From: DAOPKN01 sp035391225
Lineage (GTDB): Bacteria; Thermotogota; Thermotogae; MWEM01
Length of the DNA stretch: 10,067 nt
NCBI GenBank assembly: GCA_035391225.1
Contig: DAOPKN010000071.1
Coordinates: forward strand, 1 to 10,067
Direction: 5' to 3'
The position numbers and the translations under genes are program-made. The notes beneath the pieces were generated by a model. It saw only the letters and a list, made by a program, of their open reading frames with translations. It had not been told where the DNA came from and searched no databases. Positions 5,699-10,067 of the stretch are shown piece after piece (the first letter of the stretch is position 1; every line of letters starts with the position of its first letter).

Positions 5699-6685
5699 TT
5701 ACCGCCCCCCTTCCAGCGGGAAATGGCACGCTACGTAATGCCCCTCGTCTACCTCGCGGTGGGCGGGAACTTGCTTTTCACAGATGGGTTGCCTTCTCTC
5801 GCAGCGTGGGTGGAAACGGCAACCAGTCGGGGGTTTCAGTAGGTTGGGAACCAACCCAGGAATCGTGTTCAGCTTCTGCACCGTGCGGTCCATGGGTGGA
5901 ATGGCGTTGAGCAGACCGTGGGTGTAGGGATGGCGCGGGGTTTCGTACACCTTGTAGATGCTGGAGAATTCCACGATGGTTCCCGCGTACATCACCGCGA
6001 GCGTGTCGCAGATCTCCGCTACCACACCGAAGTTGTGCGTGATGAGGATGATGCTGATGCCCAGTTCCTTGCGCATTTGCAGCAAGATGGCCAGGATCTG
6101 GTCCTGGGTGGTCACGTCCAGCGCGGTGGTGGGTTCGTCCGCGATGAGCAGCTTCGCCTCGCAGGAAAGCGCGGAGGCGATCATGATGCGCTGGCGCATT
6201 CCCCCGGAAAGCTCGTGGGGATACTTGCCCATCACCATGGCTGGGTCGGGGATACGCACAAGGTCCAGCACTTCCAGGGCCTTCTTGGTCGCCTTTTCCC
6301 GGGAGATCTTGCGGTGGAACATCAGCACATCGGTCATCTGTTCCTTGATGGTGAACACCGGGTTGAGCGCGGTCATGGGTTCCTGGAAGATCATGGAAAT
6401 CTTCTTGCCGCGAATGTCCACCAGGTCCGATTCCTTGCGTTTCAAGATATCTTCGCCATCGTACCACACTTCCCCTGCCACGATCTTGCCCGGGGGCATG
6501 GGCAGAAGACGGTTGATGGTGTAGGCGGTCACCGATTTTCCCGAACCCGTTTCCCCGATGATTCCCAGGATTTGTCCCTTTTCCAGGAAGAAGGAAACGT
6601 TGTCCAGCGCCTGTACCACGCCTTCCTCGGTGGAAAAATGCACCTTCAAGTCTTTCACGCTCAGCATTGGATTGGCCATGCGCAT
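5699..6685 (-). CDS. oppD: Oligopeptide/dipeptide ABC transporter ATP-binding protein, OppD-type
   Basis: A 328-residue ATPase, partner of the OppF-type protein. It carries Walker A GETGSGKSV (44-52), Q-loop FQEP (100-103), signature LSGGM (159-163), Walker B LLIADEPTTALD (179-190) and H217. The LSGGM signature and ETGSGKSV are typical of the D subunit. The C-terminal domain has RHPYTHGLLNAIP (251-263) and cysteines C289, C295, C302 and C320, with the same x5, x6, x17 spacing as its partner. The start at 6685 forms a TGATG junction with the oppC stop (1-nt overlap) and has a GAAGGA site eight nt upstream. A longer open frame exists, but it runs within oppC and adds 52 unrelated residues. ATG at 6679 is a possible alternative start. 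Confidence 0.92.
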   Translation of the reverse strand: MRMANPMLSVKDLKVHFSTEEGVVQALDNVSFFLEKGQILGIIGETGSGKSVTAYTINRLLPMPPGKIVAGEVWYDGEDILKRKESDLVDIRGKKISMIFQEPMTALNPVFTIKEQMTDVLMFHRKISREKATKKALEVLDLVRIPDPAMVMGKYPHELSGGMRQRIMIASALSCEAKLLIADEPTTALDVTTQDQILAILLQMRKELGISIILITHNFGVVAEICDTLAVMYAGTIVEFSSIYKVYETPRHPYTHGLLNAIPPMDRTVQKLNTIPGLVPNLLKPPTGCRFHPRCERRQPICEKQVPAHREVDEGHYVACHFPLEGGR

Positions 6686-7551
6686 CACCTGTCCTTCATC
6701 CTGGGATTGAGAGCCTCGTTGAGACCGTCCCCGAAAAAGTTGAAGCCCATCACCGTGAGGAAAATGGCGATTCCCGGGAAGATGCCGGTGTGCGGGGCCA
6801 CGCGCAGGTAGTTGCGGGCCACGGAAAGGTCGGTTCCCCATTCCGGCGTGGGCGGTTGAATGCCCAGCCCCAGGAAACCCAGCCCGGAGATGATCAGGAT
6901 GGCGTAGGCGACGCGCAACGTTGCCTGAACGATGATGGGGGAAAGCGTGTTGGGCAGCACGTAGCGCACCAGGATCGAAAACTCGCTTTCGCCCGAAAGC
7001 CGCGCCGCATCAACGTATTCCCGGTTTTTCTCGCCCAGTACCGCTCCGCGCGCGATGCGGGCAAACTGCGGCAACGAGTAGATCGTGATGGCAAACACCA
7101 GGTTGTTTTGCCCCGGTCCAAGAATGGCCATGATGGCGATGGCAAGCAAGATGTCTGGGAACGAAAGCAAGATGTCGAAGGTGCGCATGATGATCTCGTC
7201 GAAAACCTTTCCGAAAAAGGCGGCGATGGCACCGAGCAACACGCCCAGGATGCTGGATAGCAGCACCGCCAAGAACGAAATGGAGAACGACACCCGGGCC
7301 CCCCAGATGATGCGGCTCAAGATGTCGCGCCCGTAGATGTCCGTGCCGAACCAGTGGGCCTTGCTGGGGCCTTCCAGGCTTGCCATGAGGTCGGTGGCTT
7401 CCGGACGGTAGGGCGAGATCCAGGGCGCAAGCAGCGCGACCCCTACTACGAACAGCACGATAAAGGCCCCGATCGCCGCCATGCGATTTTTCCGGATCCG
7501 CCTCCAAACCACGGAAAAACTACCACTTCTTCTCTCCAATCCCACGAGCAC
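6685..7551 (-). CDS. oppC: Peptide ABC transporter permease, OppC/DppC-type
   Basis: A 288-residue inner-membrane permease of the binding-protein-dependent transport family. The first helix is about 24-45 after a basic cytoplasmic N-terminus, as in the OppC_N domain. HWFGTDIYGRDILSRIIWG (66-84) is the characteristic OppC/DppC periplasmic segment. The EAA coupling loop is around 178-201 (YVDAARLSGESEF then LVRYVLPN), and GLGFLGLGIQPPTPEWG (223-239) follows. Three nt separate it from the oppB stop. The start is GTG at 7551 by the longest frame. A second in-frame GTG at 7545 is better spaced from the GAGGGG ribosome binding site, so the true start may be two codons later. Confidence 0.9.
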   Translation of the reverse strand: MLVGLERRSGSFSVVWRRIRKNRMAAIGAFIVLFVVGVALLAPWISPYRPEATDLMASLEGPSKAHWFGTDIYGRDILSRIIWGARVSFSISFLAVLLSSILGVLLGAIAAFFGKVFDEIIMRTFDILLSFPDILLAIAIMAILGPGQNNLVFAITIYSLPQFARIARGAVLGEKNREYVDAARLSGESEFSILVRYVLPNTLSPIIVQATLRVAYAILIISGLGFLGLGIQPPTPEWGTDLSVARNYLRVAPHTGIFPGIAIFLTVMGFNFFGDGLNEALNPRMKDR

Positions 7552-7554
7552 CCC

Positions 7555-8478
7555 TCACTTTCTCCGGAGTCGTGGATCGATGGAAGAATACAGAAGATCC
7601 ACTCCGAGGTTGACGAACACGAACGACATGGCGATGAGCAAGATCCCCGACTGCACCAGCGGGTAGTCCCGCGTGAAAATCGACGTCACCACCATGCGTC
7701 CCAGACCAGGCCAGCCGAACACGCTCTCGGTGAGTACCGCGCCACCCAGCATGTAGCCGAATTGCAACCCCACCACGGTCACCACCGGGATCATGGCGTT
7801 GCGCAGCGCGTACTTGTACACCACTTGCTTACGGGGCAACCCGTTGGAGATGGCGGTGCGGATGAAATCCTGGTTGAGGATTTCCAGCATGCTCGCGCGG
7901 GTCATGCGGGCTACGATGGCGGCTGCGGGCAATCCCAGCGTGAGCGAAGGTAGGATGAAGCTGGCGAAACCGCTCTTCCCACCCACCGGTAGCCAATGAA
8001 GCGTAACCGAGAACAGCAGGATGAGCAAGATGCCCAGCCAGAAAATGGGCATCGACACCCCCACCAGCGAAAAACCCATGGACAGGTTGTCGATCCAGGA
8101 ATTCTTGTGCGTGGCCGCGGTGATTCCGAGCAACACCCCCAGCAGCGTGGCCACCACGATGGAAAGCCCCGCGAGCTGCACGGTGTTTCCGAACGAGGGC
8201 AACATGTCGCGGATCACCGGTTGCTGCGAGCTGATGGACTTCAGCTTACCGCTGAACAGCCCGCTGATAAACATCCAGTACTGTTGCACCAGGGGTTTGT
8301 CCAGCCCAAATTCATCCCGGATGGCCTGGATGTCATCCAGGGTGGCTCCCTGCCCCGCGATCACCCGGGCGGGATCTCCCGGGATGAGGTGGAGCATCAG
8401 GAAACTCAAGAGCGAAACGCCGACCAGGATCGGAAGGATCAACAGCAAACGGCGCACCAGGTAATTTTTCAAGGTCAT
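7555..8478 (-). CDS. oppB: Peptide ABC transporter permease, OppB/DppB-type
   Basis: A 307-residue inner-membrane permease and partner of OppC. Helix 1 (about 9-31) leads into HLIPGDPA (30-37), the hallmark of OppB/DppB N-termini. A periplasmic stretch with FGLDKPLVQQYW (57-68) and further helices follow. The EAA loop is at about 204-227 (DFIRTAISNGLPRK then YALRNA). VFGWPGLGR (253-261) and the C-terminal DPRLRRK are also typical. Length is close to family normal (about 300-340). ATG at 8478 has an AAGGTGG-type site just upstream. The gene follows the binding-protein gene across a 68-nt gap holding a strong stem-loop. Confidence 0.92.
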   Translation of the reverse strand: MTLKNYLVRRLLLILPILVGVSLLSFLMLHLIPGDPARVIAGQGATLDDIQAIRDEFGLDKPLVQQYWMFISGLFSGKLKSISSQQPVIRDMLPSFGNTVQLAGLSIVVATLLGVLLGITAATHKNSWIDNLSMGFSLVGVSMPIFWLGILLILLFSVTLHWLPVGGKSGFASFILPSLTLGLPAAAIVARMTRASMLEILNQDFIRTAISNGLPRKQVVYKYALRNAMIPVVTVVGLQFGYMLGGAVLTESVFGWPGLGRMVVTSIFTRDYPLVQSGILLIAMSFVFVNLGVDLLYSSIDPRLRRK

Positions 8479-8500
8479 CCCACCTTCCCTTCAGAAATGC

Positions 8501-8527
8501 TTCAGGGGCCCGAAAGGGGCCCCTGAA
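8501..8527 (-). other. Perfect 11-bp intergenic stem-loop between oppA and oppB
   Basis: TTCAGGGGCCC (8501-8511) and GGGCCCCTGAA (8517-8527) are exact inverted repeats around a 5-nt loop. In the direction of transcription the T-rich tract lies before the hairpin, and no T-run follows it, so it is not a classical terminator on this strand or the other. By analogy with stem-loops between binding-protein and permease genes in other importers (for example the malE-malF region), it probably shields the 3' end of the oppA message, keeping the binding protein in excess. Confidence 0.7.
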
Positions 8528-8546
8528 ACGGGAAAAAAGAAAGAAT

Positions 8547-10052
8547 TTATTCCATGTAGGCGTACTTCAGAACGGTGACACCCAGCGGCAGAACCATGAC
8601 GTCCTTGATCTTGCTGGACGTTGCCACCAGGTTGTCCTGCACGTACAGGAAGATCCAGGGAGCTTCTTCCACGAGCAGCTCTTGCAGTTCCTTGAGAACC
8701 TCGGCGCGGGCGGCAGGGTCGAAGGTTTCCATTTCGAGCTTGAGCAGGCGATCGACCTCGGGGTTGTTCATACCCACGTGGTTGTCTCCCGCGGGAGGCC
8801 AGTTCTTGGAGTCGAACAACGGACGCACGACCCAGTCGGCGTCACCGGTGGACGGGCTCCAGCCGATCACGTACATGGTGTGCTCGGATTGGTCCGGGGA
8901 GTTGCCGTACAGCAGGTCCATGTAGGAAGCCCATTCCAGCGTGACGATGTTGGCCTTCACGCCCACTTCCTGCAACTGGGCTTGCACGATAACGGCGATT
9001 TCCTGGTAGTGGGGAGCCGCGTACAGCGTGGTTTCGAACCCGTTGGGATATCCAGCGGAAGCAAGCAGGGAACGCGCCTTGTCGGGATCGTAGGGGTAGC
9101 CGGCGGTTTCGTAGTAGCCGTTGACGTTGGGGGCGATCACGGACATCGCCGGGTTGGCGAATCCGCGGAACAGCGCCTTGGCGATGGCGACCTTGTTCAC
9201 GGCGTAGTTCAGTGCCTGGCGCACCCGCTTGTCGTCGAAGGGTTTCTTGGTCATGTTGATGCCCACGTAGCGCACGGTCAAGCTGGGGGTAACGACCACG
9301 TTGACCTTGGGGTTGGCTTGAAGCGCCAACACGTCCAGGGGCTGGATCATGTCGGACACCTGGGCATCCCCGGACTCGATCATCAACACGCGGGTTTGCG
9401 CTTCGGGAACGATCTTGAAGTTGATGGAATCCATCTTGGGTGTGCCGCGCCAGTAGTTCGCGTAGGCGGTGAGCTTGATATGGTCGTTCTTCACCCATTC
9501 CACGAAGCTGTAAGGGCCCGTTCCGGCGGGTGTGAGGGACACATCTTCCTTGGGTGTGGTTTTCAGCACCGCGGGAGAAACGATCAAGCCAGCGCCGTGT
9601 GCCAGGTGGTTCAGGAAGGGGCCAAAAGGCATTTTCAGGTTAAACTGCACCGTGTACTCGTCCACGATTTCCACGCTGTCGATGAAAGGCACGTACAGAG
9701 AGGAGCGGCGAAGGCCCCCCGCCAGCAGCAGGTCGAAGTGGGTTTTCACGGCATCTGACGTGAAAAGGGTGCCGTCGTGGAAATACACGTCTTGTTGCAG
9801 GTGGAACGTGTACACCTTCCCGTCGGAAGAAATATCCCAGCTCTTTGCCAGCGCGGGAACCACTTTCATGTTGACGTCGAATTCCACGAGTCCCTCGTAG
9901 ATATGCCGGCAAATTTCCTCGGAGTAATTGTCGGTCATGTCGGCAGGATACAACGATGCAGCATCACCATTCATGGCGACAACCGCGTTGGCAGCACCGA
10001 AAAACACCGATGAAACCAGCAGAACCAATGCAAACAACCAAAGTTTCCTCAT
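8547..10052 (-). CDS. oppA: Extracellular peptide-binding protein, SBP family 5 (OppA/DppA-like)
   Basis: A 501-residue solute-binding protein that delivers peptides (or related solutes) to OppBCDF. The N-terminus is a signal peptide: RK, a hydrophobic core, then AANA with probable cleavage after residue 23. No lipobox cysteine follows, so a soluble periplasmic protein is predicted rather than a lipoprotein. Family features include an early LYPADMTDNYSEE and IYEGLVEFD, YTFHLQQDVYFHDGTLFTS, AGTGPYSFVEW, YWRGTPKMD, VRQALNYAVNK and the final LPLGVTVLKYAYME. Length is normal for the family. The start at 10052 is fixed by AAAGGAGG at 10060-10067, seven nt upstream. This is the first gene of the operon; its promoter lies beyond the window end. 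Peptide, sugar and metal-chelate binders share this fold, so the ligand is not certain. Confidence 0.92.
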   Translation of the reverse strand: MRKLWLFALVLLVSSVFFGAANAVVAMNGDAASLYPADMTDNYSEEICRHIYEGLVEFDVNMKVVPALAKSWDISSDGKVYTFHLQQDVYFHDGTLFTSDAVKTHFDLLLAGGLRRSSLYVPFIDSVEIVDEYTVQFNLKMPFGPFLNHLAHGAGLIVSPAVLKTTPKEDVSLTPAGTGPYSFVEWVKNDHIKLTAYANYWRGTPKMDSINFKIVPEAQTRVLMIESGDAQVSDMIQPLDVLALQANPKVNVVVTPSLTVRYVGINMTKKPFDDKRVRQALNYAVNKVAIAKALFRGFANPAMSVIAPNVNGYYETAGYPYDPDKARSLLASAGYPNGFETTLYAAPHYQEIAVIVQAQLQEVGVKANIVTLEWASYMDLLYGNSPDQSEHTMYVIGWSPSTGDADWVVRPLFDSKNWPPAGDNHVGMNNPEVDRLLKLEMETFDPAARAEVLKELQELLVEEAPWIFLYVQDNLVATSSKIKDVMVLPLGVTVLKYAYME

Positions 10053-10059
10053 GTTTTTT

Positions 10060-10067
10060 CCTCCTTT
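10060..10067 (-). promoter_or_regulatory. Shine-Dalgarno of the oppA-like gene
   Basis: Read on the minus strand the window's last bases are AAAGGAGG, followed by AAAAAAC and the ATG. The near-perfect match and 7-nt spacing predict strong translation of the binding protein and fix its start. Confidence 0.8.

Noticed and set aside
5120..6160. Near-identical 20-odd-nt stretches around 5141-5164 and 6117-6142 considered as a repeat.
   Set aside because: They encode the conserved Walker B/D-loop region (DEPT-ALDV) of two related ATPases; this is ordinary paralogy.
6686..6841. N-terminal extension of the OppD-type ATPase.
   Set aside because: The extra 52 residues lie within oppC in another frame and resemble nothing; the TGATG junction gives the natural start.
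8501..8540. Reading the oppA-oppB hairpin as an intrinsic terminator.
   Set aside because: No T-tract follows the stem on either strand in the relevant direction.
8682..9758. Plus-strand open frame of 358 residues opposite the binding-protein gene.
   Set aside because: Antisense shadow of a clear family 5 solute-binding protein; Gly/His/Val-rich with no motif.

Overview
The window holds two blocks of bacterial genes with a small convergent junction between them. Base composition is moderately GC-rich, genes are tightly packed, and most have strong GGAGG-type ribosome binding sites. Gene content is an oligopeptide importer whose binding protein lacks a lipobox, a DUF6485-type cysteine-rich protein, an SagB-like flavin reductase and a decayed DUF2828/DUF7788-like gene. 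This suggests an anaerobic, deep-branching, probably thermophile-related bacterium (Thermotogota, Synergistota, Caldisericota or Atribacterota-like). The lineage is a guess; no rRNA or tRNA is present to fix it.

Left block, + strand. Positions 1-410 carry a collapsed remnant of a DUF2828/DUF7788 (TROVE/VWA-like) gene. It keeps a perfect Shine-Dalgarno, an N-terminal scrap, a central scrap and the C-terminus, but has lost the middle, including the VWA-like core. A weak intrinsic terminator follows. Next comes a regulatory leader (490-664): a good sigma-70/A-type promoter, an 8-codon upstream ORF, a terminator hairpin ending in TTCTTTTT, and directly after it the Shine-Dalgarno of an ABC-F ATPase gene. 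This is the layout of ribosome-mediated attenuation known for antibiotic-responsive ABC-F genes. The ABC-F gene overlaps by 8 bases a gene for an SagB-type FMN oxidoreductase. The pair may be an inducible translation-protection and redox operon. A cation:proton antiporter of the CPA superfamily follows after 161 bases.

Right block, - strand, read from position 10052 down to 4501. This is a complete oligopeptide/dipeptide ABC transporter operon: binding protein (oppA-like), two permeases (oppB, oppC) and two ATPases (oppD, oppF). It ends in a 64-residue nine-cysteine DUF6485-like protein whose Shine-Dalgarno overlaps the oppF stop region. Junctions are tight: 3 nt, 1-nt overlap, 1 nt and 12 nt. 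The exception is the 68-nt oppA-oppB gap, which holds a perfect 11-bp stem-loop, probably serving differential expression. Both ATPases carry the C-terminal four-cysteine signature associated with an Fe-S cluster in DppD-type ATPases. The antiporter and the DUF6485 gene converge with 32 nt between them.

I saw no CRISPR array, insertion sequence, tRNA, rRNA or phage gene. The least ordinary parts are the ABC-F leader with its coupled flavin reductase, and the collapsed DUF2828-like gene.
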